Positions 50,667-62,319 of a stretch of DNA of 64,000 nucleotides are shown in pieces. This DNA comes from Dolomedes plantarius. Lineage: Eukaryota; Arthropoda; Arachnida; Araneae; Dolomedidae. The translations under genes and the position numbers were made by a program. Location: contig OU015497.1 in assembly GCA_907164885.2 (NCBI GenBank), positions 70,852,472 through 70,916,471 on the forward strand, in the 5' to 3' direction. The notes below the pieces were generated by a model. That model had not been told where the DNA came from. It was given only the letters and a program-made list of their open reading frames with translations, and made no database searches. Position 1 is the first letter of the stretch; each line of letters begins with the position of its first letter.

Positions 50667-52129
50667 TCCTTAGGCCCGTATTCTTGGGATACATGCTATC
50701 CCCCCCCCCCCGTAAAGAAAGGTTAACCCTTCTCATTTTTCAAATAATCATGAACAACAGTGACTTATTTATAGCCACTGTTATACAATCTAAAGCTTGT
50801 TTTAAAACTTAAATATTATCCCGTTTTCTGCTAGGAAATCGTTTTACATCCATTTCAGTATCGCAAACAGCAATCTCTAATACCCTTACATTAATGTACC
50901 ATAATCTAAAAGGCAGACTACGTAACATATTCTCAAAAGGAAGTCAGGGGTAATGTCTCCTGGTAATCGACCCATGAAGCGATTTCATTCGAACATCAAA
51001 TTGGTATCATTTATCACTTTGTACATTCTTTTACTTCGGATTGATTCGACGCGGCTACACAATTCTCAATGTCTATAGTAATTTAGTTATTGTTATACAT
51101 GGCGTCATGGAGCGTTATAAATTGATTGATAATAATTAAGTGTTAATACGGAAAGGAGTTTAGTGTTTGTTAATAAGTAAAGGACCGGCTTCCTTGACAG
51201 TATTACTCGAACAAGTTTCCATCTTCGGGTTAATTAAAGGCAAATAAAATAATATAGTCTTTACTTTAATATTTCTGCCCGTAAGTGTTTTGAGCATATA
51301 ATTCTTCTTCAAGCATTGCTGTACAATAAAATTGTTATATATAGAAAACATGCATTATATACTCCATTTTCCCCTGTAATATTATTTTCTATATCCAAAA
51401 TTAACCAGTGGGTTTAGGTTATTCTGAGCCAAGGTGGGCTATACTTATACTAGGATTACAGGTGTGTTCACTTCAGAAATACAGGTATATGACATGTGAA
51501 ACCCAACTTAGTTATTACTTTATTTCTAAAGTCACATCGTGTTTTAAAAACACTCCCAAGCAGGAACATGGTAATGTGTACCGATTTAAATATTCCAAAA
51601 ATCTAAGGATCTCTGTTTTATCTTTGTTCGGTTCGTTTCATACTCTTTTTTCTTTTCAGTCCAATAATATACGATGTAATTATGCGCATTCGTGCATTTT
51701 TAAATCAATTTTTCTTTTGCTGGTACTGATATTTTCGTCGTGTTGGTCAGGAGACTCGGTAACGACAAAGCAGGGAGATTCAATTGATATTCTCTTACAT
51801 TCCTGACCAGTGCCTATCTTCGCTAATTCTCCCACTCATGTGGAAAAACTCGTTTATTTTTGATTTGTTTTGTTTTTCCTCTTGCGGATTTAATTAAATT
51901 AATTTTGGAACGAAGTTCTTTTACGCGGCTTACAGTAGAGTGAACTGGCAGAAATTGTCACGTAAGGAAAAAGCGTTATGCTCCCTCCATCTAATCTCGG
52001 TGCGAATGTATTCAACTAATCATACAACATATACGGTTGTATGTGTGTGTGTGTTCGTGCGAGTATCGAGATTCGAGCAGCAAGCATTGTGCGCGGTCAG
52101 CTGTATAACCTCAAATCTAAACACGTGTA
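50667..52129. other. AT-rich non-coding stretch
   Basis: Includes a poly-C run at about 50700-50711. No recognisable element. The open frame at 51408-51806 has no similarity I recognise. Confidence 0.45.
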
Positions 52130-52475
52130 AATATTATTTAAACTTATTTATCAATCGATCGTTGTTAGAATATACTGAGGGAGGTTCTAAATTGCTTAAC
52201 CAAAATTTTCATAAACTTCCACTCATATTGGCTGGAGACTTCAACGTTAACTTCCATGATAAAGAAAAATTTGAAAAGCTCACATCTTTTTTTATCAGGT
52301 ACATTTGATTTAAGTATTAATAATGACCCCAGCGCAGTTCACATCGAAATACTGTACAACCGCTGATGCTGTTTTCTCGAGATACTTGGATAAAATTGAA
52401 TCTCAAACATATGCATCTTATTATAGTTACCATAAGCCAATAATTACCATGATAGAATATAATGATAAAATTTAA
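52130..52475 (+). pseudogene. EEP-family endonuclease C-terminal fragment (Helentron-like?)
   Basis: The frame reads FINRSLLEYTEGG, then LPLILAGDFNVNFHDKEKFE. GDFNV is the conserved metal- and phosphate-coordinating motif of endonuclease/exonuclease/phosphatase domains used by transposons to nick DNA. After frame shifts in a T run near 52290 and near 52335 it continues TFDLSINNDP, CTTADAVFSRYLDKIES and SYHKPIIT, and stops at 52473-52475. The T-x-D-A-V-F and S-Y-H-K-P sequences correspond to the D and SDH-like catalytic motifs. No reverse transcriptase follows, unlike in non-LTR elements, where EEP is N-terminal. A terminal EEP domain is known from Helentrons. That assignment is inference. Confidence 0.7.
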
Positions 52476-53330
52476 AAAGGATTTTTTCTTATTTGGAATT
52501 TTTTATATATAATTTGCAATTCACTATTTTATATTAAATATTTAATAAATGACTATTTTACCTAAAATATTAAATGAAATTTATTGATTTAAATCCATAC
52601 TTTAAATTTTTGCTTTGAAAAAATGATAAAAAATAAAAATAAAATATACAAATTAGAGAGAGAGTTGGTTGGTTGAATAAAAGAGGGCTGCGCTTTTTGG
52701 TGTGACAAAAATACACTAATATCATCAATTAAGCCAATAATTACCATTATAGAATATAATGATAAAATTTAAAAAGGATTTTTTCTTATTTGGAATTTTT
52801 TATATAAAATTTATAATTCACTATTTTATATTAAATATTTAATAAATGACTATTTTTCCTAAAATATTAAATGAAATTTATTGATTTAAATCCATACTTT
52901 AAATTTTTGCTTTGAAAAAATGATAAAAAATAAAAATAAAATATACAAATTAGAGAGAGAGTTGGTTGGTTGAATAAAAGAGGGCTGCGCTTTTTGGTGT
53001 GACAAAAATACACTAATATCATCAATTAAGCCAATAATTACCATTATAGAATATAATGATAAAATTTAAAAAGGATTTTTTCTTATTTGAAATTTTTTAT
53101 ATAAAATTTATAATTCACTATTTTATATTAAATATTTAATAAATGACTATTTTTCCTAAAATATTAAATGAAATTTATTGATTTGAATCCTTACTTTAAA
53201 TTTTTGCTTTGAAAAAATGATAAAAATAAAAATAAAATATACAAATCAGAGAGAGAGCGAGAGAGAGAGAGAGTTGGTTGGTTGAATAACAGAGGGCTGC
53301 GCTTTTTGGCGTGACAAAAATGTACTAATA
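52434..53330 (+). repeat. Tandem 297-bp repeat, three units, starting inside the EEP frame
   Basis: AAGCCAATAATTACCAT starts units at 52434, 52731 and 53028, giving exact spacings of 297 bp. Each unit includes the last 13 codons and stop of the endonuclease frame (KPIIT ... NDKI), an AT-rich part, a GA run, GTTGGTTGGTTGAATAA and GGGCTGCGCTTTTTGG. Units 2 and 3 share changes absent from unit 1, such as ACCATTATAG for ACCATGATAG. Unit 3 has a longer GA run. The 3' end of the mobile element appears to have been reiterated. Confidence 0.92.
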
Positions 53331-54494
53331 TAATCAATAGAAATATACATATTAAATCACGTTTAGAGTTGAAAAAATAACGTAAGAAACTTTGTTCCTG
53401 ACGGGGTCCCCCGACCGCACAATTTTTTTTTTAATGAAACTGTTTGTTTTTAAGTTATAACCAACAAATCTTGTTTTAAAACTCTAGAGTGTGCTTCTTG
53501 AAATATACCATTTTATGGCATTTTAGAGGTAGCAAGCTGTCCTTAATTAACTTTTGATTACTTCTTTTCGTTTTGATTTCTCTTTCATCCTTGTGATTTC
53601 AAACATGTCACCAACGTATAAAATTATATTATTAAAGGCATTTTTAAACTTATATCCCTTTGCGACACGCTATATTAAAATACAACTGAAATTTGGGAAA
53701 ATGTTGTATAAATGGTCAGATGCACTTACTTAGAAATTTTATGCCCCCCCCCCCCCAAAAAAAAATAAATAAATAAATATGCTGTTTATATTTTTACAGG
53801 GGAAGGTGGGGTACCGTTTCTCAAATCATGCAACAACGACATTCCCTACACCATAGTGGATATTACAATACTTTTTGCAGTATATAATATAAATCAATGA
53901 AAGTAAGATATATACAATAAAATACCGTCAACAATTGGTTTAAAATAAATTTTCGATATTTATTACACACACATATAAAAAAATTCCTTTCTGAATGGAA
54001 AATTCAGGCTTTCCCAAATCTCAATTGTCAATATATTGCCTTGACTTTCAATAACCATCGAGTTTTTCATCTGTCTCGCTCGAATTTCTAGTCAGATCAC
54101 CCACAATGTCGTACAGTTGCCTTTCTTTGAAGCAATTTCTTGAGGCACTTTTCGTACAAATCCTATGTCCTGTGAAGACAAAGGCTCCTGGGGGACCTCT
54201 GTTGTTCTCCAACTATTTAAATATCTTAGTGTCAGTGACAGCCTCTAAATAATGGCATCTGATACTAAAATAGCTGAAAAACAATTTAAAATTAACGGAA
54301 AAAATAATAGTTAATTCAAAACAACGGAAAATTGCAGTGCTGCCATCTATCGGTGAAAATATCAAGCGTGTGGTGGGGCTCTTTTTGCATCACGTAATTC
54401 AAGGTGAAAATAAACGTTAAAACCATTTTAAATTATTTTTTTTTATTTAGAAATTAAGTTAAACAATTTGAAATGTAATTAATAGCATTTTACT
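53331..54494. other. AT-rich non-coding stretch
   Basis: Includes a poly-C/poly-A run at about 53744-53765. No recognisable element. Confidence 0.45.
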
Positions 54495-54515
54495 TACACA
54501 CACACACACACACAC

Positions 54516-54603
<88 letters not shown>

Positions 54604-54605
54604 TC
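54495..54605. repeat. Compound (AC)n(TA)n microsatellite
   Basis: About 11 AC units followed by some 40 TA units with two interruptions. Confidence 0.96.
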
Positions 54606-55118
54606 ATAATCCTTCAAACAATGAGCAGTCCTAAAGACACATTTTATTGATTACTCTAGCCAATTTTCCTGTAAAAATGAAGAACCCTGTTATGTTCTGC
54701 CATTAGAACCTAAAACTATAACTAAAAACCAATTGTATTCTATATTTGAAATATATCTCAAGTGAATAGAATTTAAGAAAAAAATAATAATTAGGTGGGA
54801 CTCTTTCTAACCCACCATAATGAAAAAGTTTAAAGTTCAAGAAATAATGTTATAAACATTTGTTTAATTCCTAGAAGCTTAGATTAATATCAAAGACAAG
54901 CATCCTTACAATCAACATTATTTTTCTTTACCTCATGTTGTACATATAATATTTTACGGTGATGCGGCAAATGAAAACCTTAAAAATGTACTAAAACTTT
55001 GAAACATTGCGCAATAGTTCTGTAAGTTGACAAAAGTGTTACTGACTGTTCGAAGAGGGGCCGACAGGTGGCAGGATCAAGAGAGAACGCTTCACGATTA
55101 CTCAGCAGCAAAGTACAG
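54606..55118. other. AT-rich non-coding stretch
   Basis: No recognisable element. Confidence 0.45.
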
Positions 55119-55364
55119 ATGGCGAGTCCAATTGCAACAAGTGCTGAAGAAAAGCAGCATTCTGTTATAAGTTTGTTTGGTTTTTGAGTGCAGAATGAAT
55201 TTAACTTAAGAAAATTTCGCGAGAAATGTTTTATCAATATGTTTGATGTATCTCTGTCATTGCAGAGAGCGTACGAATGGACTAGGAAGTTTCTAAACGG
55301 CGTTACTTCTGTGTCGAAATCTCTTTGACCATATCAGGAACACCGAGTAGTAACGCCTGTTAAT
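55119..55364 (+). pseudogene. mariner transposase N-terminal fragment
   Basis: From ATG 55119: MASPIATSAEEKQHSVISLF, a stop (TGA near 55185), then NLRKFREKCFINMF, RAYEWTRKFLNGVTSV and QEHRVVTP. W-x-R-x-F-x-N-G-x-x-S-V followed by R-x-G-R-P-type sequence is the first helix-turn-helix and linker of SETMAR-like mariner transposases. The copy ends at about 55364 and no catalytic part or terminal repeats were found. It is a different subfamily from the mariner at 38326-39491. Confidence 0.68.
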
Positions 55365-56810
55365 TACTGTATTAACAGTAATTAAGCCAAATTACTGTTA
55401 CTTAAGAAAATTACTGTCTTACTATTACTTAGGAAAATTACTTAGGAAAATTACCGTCTTTTGCAAGATGTAGGAATGTAATACAAGATAATTTTAATCA
55501 CACAATTTTTTAAAAATTATTCCAAATGAGTATGGATTCAATTTTCAAGCAATGGTGCTGACGATTTCAATAACATAATAGAGTTCTTTTCCAAGTGTAA
55601 AGAATAATCCGTGTGTTTATAGTAAATAATAAGTCAGGATTCAAGAAAAGAATAATTCCTGCGTTTATATTTCGATTAAACCTTCATTGACATAATGTTA
55701 ACATTTAAGCCTAAAACATAAATTTCAACTCTCATCTCTGAATTTCTACACTTACATTTATTCTCTCGCTGTCTAATAAAGCAGGATTGCAATTAACTCT
55801 TATAATACGGTCTTGAAGTCCTATCATCCAATTTACTCGTGATAAATTAAAGTTAACAGTTCGTGTCAGGCAGGCAAGGAAAAAGGGGGCTTATTTGAAC
55901 ATTAAACTACTTGCAACTCGTTATTAATTTCCGAAATCTTTTATTTAGAATGCTTCCATTCCGCCCCACAACAGTATGCCAATGTTAATTAAACGATCAC
56001 ATTGAGAGGCACCCAATGAGTGTTATGAATTGATTGATAAAAATTCGATTACATCAAAGCAGAAGACGTGAGCTGCTTACTTAAGGCTGTTAGAGAGAAT
56101 TAAGTAACAAGTGTTTGCCCTGGGCATGTAATTAAATATGAAAGAATGTATAATCTTAGTTCTAATTCCGTAACACACGAATCATTAGCTTAGAAAACTC
56201 GTGCAACGAATAGCCAGGATACCATTATTTTGATCAAATATAAATGAATTTGTAAGTTTTAAGCTTCTGACATAATTATTAACTAAAAGTTTTTATTATC
56301 GAATCATATGTTTTGAAATAAATTTTGACCCCCGAATCGAAATTTTCAATATCTATAATAGGGAAATTTTATTAGAAACGAATTACATAATTTTTACTAC
56401 ATGAAATTTATTATTGTTTTTATAAATGTAATATGTAATAAATTGGGATAATGGTGAATAAAAGTAAAGAAAGAAAAATATTTTTTTAAATACTCAAAAA
56501 TTCTTGATCCTGTATAAAACTTTTGGAATGCTTTACACAATGGCTGGGTTTCTGTGAAGTGGTAAACATGATTTTATGTTAGAGTAAAGATAATTTGATA
56601 GGTGCTTGCATTATGAAGAAAGAACATCTCAAAGTCTTGTTAAACATAAGTTTTATGACACAGATTTGTGTACAATAATATGATGTATAAATAATATTAT
56701 TTTTATACATTCTGTTTTCACGGAAACTCATAAAAATAATCTTCACTGGATGAATGCCACAAGAGACTGCCGAAATTTTCAAACACATTTATACAAGAAA
56801 AACCAACATT
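55365..56810. other. AT-rich non-coding stretch
   Basis: Starts with a cluster of AATTACTGT/ACTTAGGAAAATTAC repeats (55360-55465). Otherwise no recognisable element. Confidence 0.5.
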
Positions 56811-56995
56811 TGCTTTGGTTTGGTTTGGAGCGCTACGGTCAACTTTTTGCTACACGAGGGCTAATTAGACCTGAAACTACAGTTTAAAGCCGATTCCGAA
56901 TGGCTACAAACATCCATACAAACAGTGGGACTTGAACCCACAGGATTTGAACCGAATGGCAGTGCCCTAGCCATTCGGCCATCACCTGGCCGTAA
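56811..56995 (-). repeat. tRNA-derived SINE (GGTCGAATGGCTAGGGC family), minus strand
   Basis: In reverse it reads AGGTGATGGCCGAATGGCTA (A box), GGGTTCAAGTCCCAC (B box) and GGATGTTTGTAGCCATTCGG, ending GACCGTAGCGCTCCAAACC. It is the sister of 31390-31565. A short duplication near the B box (GGTTCAAATCC and GGTTCAAGTCC) is specific to this copy. Confidence 0.82.
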
Positions 56996-57627
56996 AACAG
57001 GTTGAAAATACCGTTAGGAAACGTTATCGGTGCACAATCACCATGAACCTTTACAAAGTCCTTAAAGGACTGGTTTGTCTATTCTTTGTGAAGCAAAACA
57101 TGACTGAAGTGCTGATGAAGACAATTTCTAGTTCTCCCAATCTCCAGGTGTTGGACGATTATTATACACACATCCACGTGGAGTTACAGGAGGCAAAGTA
57201 TTGCATAAATGACACACGAGTGATGAGACCGCTGTTTATGAAAACTGTTTGAAATCCATGATTGCAAGTTTTCATTCTTTCTAATCACTTTGAAACTTAA
57301 ATCAAGCACTAATTACTGATATATGACCCATATCTTACACCATTTCCGACGATAAAATCAGTAACGTATAGGAAAGTCATACCCAATTTTTAATTATCTC
57401 TTTGCCATATATAAGTATTTTTTAATTAGGTTACAGTGAATGCAATATTGAACAAGATGCTTCTTGAAGTCCTATTTTAGAAGAGGAATTTTGATGTAGA
57501 ATATATTTACGGACTACTCAATGAAATTACTCCCGATACTGTTACATTCCTAATAATGTGAATATAGGATAACCATGTTATTACTCAGTTTAAAACCAAA
57601 AATTAAATTTGAAAATGTATTATGTTT
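56996..57627. other. Non-coding stretch with one unexplained short frame
   Basis: A 69-residue plus-strand frame (57043-57252) has balanced composition (includes SPNLQVLDDYYTHIHVELQE), but I recognise no family and see no supporting signals. The rest is AT-rich. Confidence 0.4.
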
Positions 57628-57629
57628 AT

Positions 57630-58051
57630 GGCTGCTGTGTTCTAAACCTACTGGATTCGCTCACCTCAATGTTAACCTATGGAGAAAATGTGTCCCAAGT
57701 ATTGCCGACTTGGATTGAAAGATTTTTTTTTAAATTGTATTCCGTAATAGAGAAAAAAAACTTTTACATCTTCGGGCATTTTTCACTTTTTTAAAAAATG
57801 CAAATAATATCTTAAAATTTAAATTATTTGAAAAAAAATCTGGTATAGTGTGTTTTCAACGCTCATAAATTCCTTTGGTGGACGGAATTGATAAAATGAA
57901 TCCTGCTGCAAGGTGCAGTAAAGTTCAAGCTATCTGAAAATACCCTTTTTATTGGATTATTATCGTTTATATAGCTTTAAATGGCAGACAAATGTTCTCC
58001 ATAGGTTAACACTGAGGGCAGGGAATCCAATAGGGTTTGTACACAACAGCC
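57630..58051. mobile_element. MITE (AGGCTGCTGTGTA family), uninterrupted copy
   Basis: The left end GGCTGCTGTGTTCTAAACCT and the right end in reverse AGGCTGTTGTGTACAAACCC are inverted. They continue through TGGATTCGCTCACCTCAATG and TTAACCTATGGAGAA. The copy at 20207-21211 shares both ends and carries a solo LTR at the point that here reads CTCAATGTTAACC. About 420 bp and non-coding. Candidate flanks TTA/TAA were not resolved into a target duplication. Confidence 0.82.
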
Positions 58052-58053
58052 TT

Positions 58054-58619
58054 AATATCAAAGTCTCGGAGAATTCTGAAATGAAGGCGTCAGGGCATAT
58101 ATTTGCCATGGGACACACGAGATCATCTAAATACATTTTCCTCTTCTTTTTACACCCAGCTAGGAAGTCCCTTTGTTCTGAAGATATCCCCCTCTCTACA
58201 CCGTTAATTTTTTCGATAGTCTATTATGGGAACTCGGTGTAAGGGAGACGACACTTTGACATAAGATGGATTGGCAGTTGTCCGTACACGCATTTAACGG
58301 AATCTGAACCTAGACCCATTATGTGGTAACTCACTTTGATAAACACTATACAATGTGTGCTGCAGATCAGTTCAATAAGCAATTCAGTACCGAATGAAAG
58401 CCCAAAATGTTTCCGAATGTGGCCAAAACACATGTGACGCAGAATCTTTGTGGCTGACTTATGGTAGTTTAAAGAAATATAGGTTTTCAATTACGCTTTT
58501 AGTACCTTATGAATAGAAATATCTTTTTTACAAGAATATAATTTTGATTGAGTGCGAATGTATATTTGAACATTTAAAGTTTTTAAACTAGTTTGTGTGT
58601 GTACATATATATTTATATG
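58054..58619. other. Non-coding stretch
   Basis: A moderately GC-balanced segment at about 58220-58470 has an 88-residue minus-strand frame that I do not recognise. Confidence 0.4.
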
Positions 58620-58621
58620 TA

Positions 58622-59751
58622 CACTATCTACCAATAAGTTTTTGGTCACCAATGCAAATGACGATATTTTCGGTCCTGATATACGACACGCCCTCCGACG
58701 TTAAATATCTTCTAGGAAACAACATTGGAATTAGTCGTATGCAAGATACCACGACTAATTCCACGACGCCATCTGATCGAGTTATCTGATTTCGAGAAAG
58801 ATGTAACCGTCGGGTATCACAGAAATGGCGGATACTTAAGGGACTAATCTACCCAAAATCGACAGTGGCCTATGTGATTCAGAAGTGGAAGGTAAGCGGG
58901 GATTCTCGGAATTTCCCTGAGTCGGCAGACCCATGAAACTCGAAGATAGAGACCGATGGGTGCTGTACAGAGAAATTCGGTAGAACCGCACCCCACCGAT
59001 GGCCTACATACTCCAGGAGTTTCAATATGGAGTGTTGTTTCTATGAATACCATCCGAAAGGAAGCACATCTGCTGGATTTTCATAGTCGTGCTGCCGCCA
59101 ATAAGCCTTTGATCACAAAGTCCAACCACACTGCTCGGTTAATGTGGTGCAAAGCACGTCGAAAGTGGACAGTAGATTAGTGGAATCGGGTTCTCTGGAG
59201 CGATGAATATAGATTCACCCACTACCGTTCGGATGACAGAGTCTGGCGTCTGCCTCGAGAACGCCTCCTGCCAGAATGTATTGAGCCAAAAGTAAAGTTC
59301 AGTGGAGGGGGAATTATGGTTTGGGGTTTTTTCTCCTGGTATAGACTGAGACCTTTGGTCCCAGTTCATGGTAAGCTCAACACCGACGCCTAGTGCACTA
59401 TTTTGGATGACAGTATGCTTCCTACGTTGTGGCAGTTTTACGGGTTGGACCCATGTTACTTCCAGGCCGACAACGCCAGCTGTCACGTTGCGAGGTGTAC
59501 CATGGATTGGTATGATGACAATGGGGTTAATATAATGGAGTGGCATGCCCAGAGCCGAGACCTGAATCCTATCGAGATCCTCTGGACGATCGCCAAATTA
59601 AAGAGTGCAACAACCGTCCAAAATGGAAAGCATGACCCGGAGAGATGATGCTGCATTTGCCTCTCGTGGAGGCTCTTCCAGCTGTTGAATATGAATAAAT
59701 TTTGTTTTTCTTTTCTATCACAGGTGTCCAAATACTTATTGGTAGATAGTG
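58622..59751 (+). mobile_element. Tc1-like transposon (DD34E)
   Basis: TA flanks both ends (58620-58621, 59752-59753). The terminal inverted repeats match over the first 19 bp: CACTATCTACCAATAAGTT on the left against CACTATCTACCAATAAGTA on the right in reverse, with similarity reaching the CACC after GTTTTTGGT. A degenerate transposase is inside. 1130 bp, short because of a deletion near the 3' end of the gene. It lies in a TA-rich region directly next to a MITE. Confidence 0.88.
58860..59660 (+). pseudogene. Tc1-like DD34E transposase, degenerate
   Basis: Seen in order: STVAYVIQKWK (helix-turn-helix), a shifted linker, TARLMWCKARRKWTVD, a stop at about 59177, [14 protein letters not shown] (first Asp), [12 protein letters not shown], a stop near 59393, QADNASCHVA (second Asp, 59469-59471) and DLNPIEILWT with the Glu at 59574-59576, exactly 34 residues on. 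The C-terminal ~40 residues after this are replaced by an unrelated short frame, a deletion. Relatively well preserved, but with at least two stops and frame changes. Confidence 0.88.
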
Positions 59752-59761
59752 TATATATATA

Positions 59762-59916
59762 CAGGGGAATCTCGATCTATCGTTTTTCCAGGGACCGATT
59801 GAAATGAACGATAAATGCGGGAAAACGATAGATGCGGAAACATAACAAAGCAATATGATTGTTGGGACTGGATAAAATGAACGGTACATACGGAAAAACG
59901 ATCGATCGAGATTCCA

Positions 59917-59919
<3 letters not shown>
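59762..59919 (+). mobile_element. Palindromic MITE (ATCTCGATCGATCGTT family), copy 2
   Basis: TA flanks (59760-59761, 59920-59921). The left end CAGGGGAATCTCGATCTATC and the right end in reverse CAGTGGAATCTCGATCGATC continue as CGTTTTTCC on both arms. 158 bp, non-coding. It matches 36928-37101 in the opposite orientation. Confidence 0.82.

Positions 59920-60004
<85 letters not shown>
59920..60004. repeat. (TA)n microsatellite
   Basis: About 42 TA units directly adjoining the MITE. Confidence 0.97.
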
Positions 60005-60015
<11 letters not shown>

Positions 60016-61197
60016 CATCACAAAAGCATTATGGAAGCTGATCGTCATGCGTTTATTTTTTTAATTTTCCACGTGAATATTTTACTCAATACTCTAATAT
60101 CTGATTTAAAATTTCTGTTAATACAGGCAACAGTTACTGGAAAATTCCTGACTAATTACAATGGCGAGCAACGTTCATTATTTACAGCTGTATGTCACAC
60201 AATATTAAATAGATTCTATTGAAATGATAAATTTATACTATAAATAAATTATCTCACAACTAACTAACGAATATTTTAGTGTATATTCTACATTTAAAGT
60301 TCTCATTAACGTGAGCAGCATTCGGAATCGATCAGATCGATTGATTTTACACTTTGACTGATTAGATCAAACTAATTTGTCGTAATATGATTGCTTTGTT
60401 AAGAATGATCACTTTATTTTGAAGGAGCAAACCAATAAATTCACTGAATTATTTAAATCTATTTGTGCTTCAATTTGTCCGATAAAATACCGCTGATATC
60501 CTGTTTACAACTGGTTAGTTAATTAAGATAATTTTGTTTGGAATGAACAATGCAATATATTCACTGAACAAAATTTCAGAATCCATGTTTTTAGCCCTTT
60601 AAAAAAAGCCAGAGGTCTCTAAAAGCCTTTTCAATTGCTGTCATCTATAGAAGCAAAATAAAAAAGGTCAATAAATAGTAGTGGCAAGATTTTATCTTTT
60701 ATTTTAAAACGGGAAATTATTCGTTAAAAGAAATTGTACAAAAGAAAGCCCTGATCTGGAAATTCTAATTATTCAAATCGACAGAGCAAGAGAAATGCGA
60801 ATTTGCTCTTGCACTGAACTGTAAAGGTAGAAAAAATACCTTAAAATACATATATATAAATATGCTAATTTCAAAAACCAGAAAATCAATAAATAGAGGA
60901 ACAACAGAACGGGGGGGGGGGGGGGAAGTATAGCAAGAACAAGCACACTGTCATGTACAAACTGATTTAGAATATAACCTAAGTTGAAGTGTACTTGACT
61001 AATATTTTATACTTTTAAGTATTAACTCACTTTTTAATGGAAAAGTAAAGAGAATGCTATACACTATATGAAAATGGAGAAAAGGAACAAAATTGAACCC
61101 ATTCTCGATTCGAATATCTCCAAACACTGAAAGATATCTTTTGATAAACTTTCCCTCTTATTATGGAGATCTAACGTTGTGACACCAGATTTCTTAA
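60005..61197. other. AT-rich non-coding stretch
   Basis: Includes a poly-G run of about 16 at 60911-60926. No recognisable element. Confidence 0.5.
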
Positions 61198-61365
61198 CCC
61201 GGCAATAACCGAATGGCGAGGTTCAAAGGCTATTCTGAATGGCCATTACGAAGTTTGTGGATTCGACTCCTTTGATCATGAGCTATGTGACAAACTAGCC
61301 AAAATTTCCGAACCATTCGGGCAAATCAAATCTTGCGATGGAAAAGTGTCAACCGCAACTTCTGG
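61198..61365 (+). repeat. Possible degraded tRNA-derived SINE
   Basis: ACCGAATGGCGAGGTTC near 61209 resembles the GCCGAATGGCTAGGG A-box region of the family at 31390 and 56811, and GTGGATTCGACTCC (61257-61270) is B-box-like. The downstream body does not align clearly. Confidence 0.4.
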
Positions 61366-62288
61366 CTAATCAGCTTGACAGAAGAATTAAATGACAGAAA
61401 TATGTTGAAGCAGACAGACACTTCGAGAAATTACTTTAATCTTAAAGTGACTTTTTTTGGCTGGAATTTTTTTGACCTGTTTATGAACGTTTTTCTCCAT
61501 TGTAAGAGCTAAAATACATGTATCTTGATAATGGCATTTCTTTAAAAGTTTTCTTTCGATATCTCTCGGCAACTACTTACTGTATTTTTTGTTAATAATA
61601 AAATTTTGCAATTTGGGAGTATTAGTTGCTCTCTTATTATGAACCACACTTTATGAAGACGTTTGTTTATATTATGCCTGTGCAAATAATATAATATTGG
61701 AACGACTCTACTGCATCTCCTAAATACAAACATTATGCAGCTTTATTCTAAACTTCCAAATTTATAAAACTGGGTGTTCATTTTTCCAGCTAAGACATGT
61801 ATAATTATTGAATTTTCTACGTAAATATCATTGAAAGTATACACTATTATAACCAACTGTAATTTAGATACGTTAACGATTATTTTAACTTTTCACACTT
61901 GAGCGAAAGTAATTTCGGGACTCTATTGATTCTGTAACTTTATGCAGAGGGTTAATGACGGATGCTTGAATTTATCTATATTTAACATGAAGCAATTTCT
62001 TTAGTTTATTTGTCCTGAATAATTGTTAAAACTTCCATGTGAGCTCATGTGGTACTACACTACTTTATCGATTAAGATATGAATTTTAAAATTGCACTCG
62101 TAAATGACACTACTTGTTGAGAAAAATCCACCTTCCTTACTGTAAATATACTAGATAATTGCCATCTCAAAAAACATTAAGCGGTATCAGTAATTTTTAC
62201 GTGCTCAGAAATCAATTTAATATGTTTGTAAAATTTTTGTTAATTAGATGCTATGAATTTAAAATAACAGATATATCAAATTTGTCGA

Positions 62289-62313
<25 letters not shown>
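61366..62313. other. AT-rich non-coding stretch with short (TA)n at its end
   Basis: (TA)n at 62290-62315 forms the target of the next element. No other feature. Confidence 0.5.

Positions 62314-62315
<2 letters not shown>

Positions 62316-62319
<4 letters not shown>

Noticed and set aside
52434..53330. CRISPR-like or satellite array
   Set aside because: Units are 297 bp with no spacers and begin inside a transposon reading frame. The genome is eukaryotic.
54980..55237. 85-residue minus-strand frame as a gene
   Set aside because: It overlaps, on the opposite strand, a recognisable mariner transposase N-terminus starting at 55119.
59139..59546. 135-residue minus-strand frame as a gene
   Set aside because: It is antisense to the Tc1-like transposase, which carries the catalytic motifs on the plus strand.
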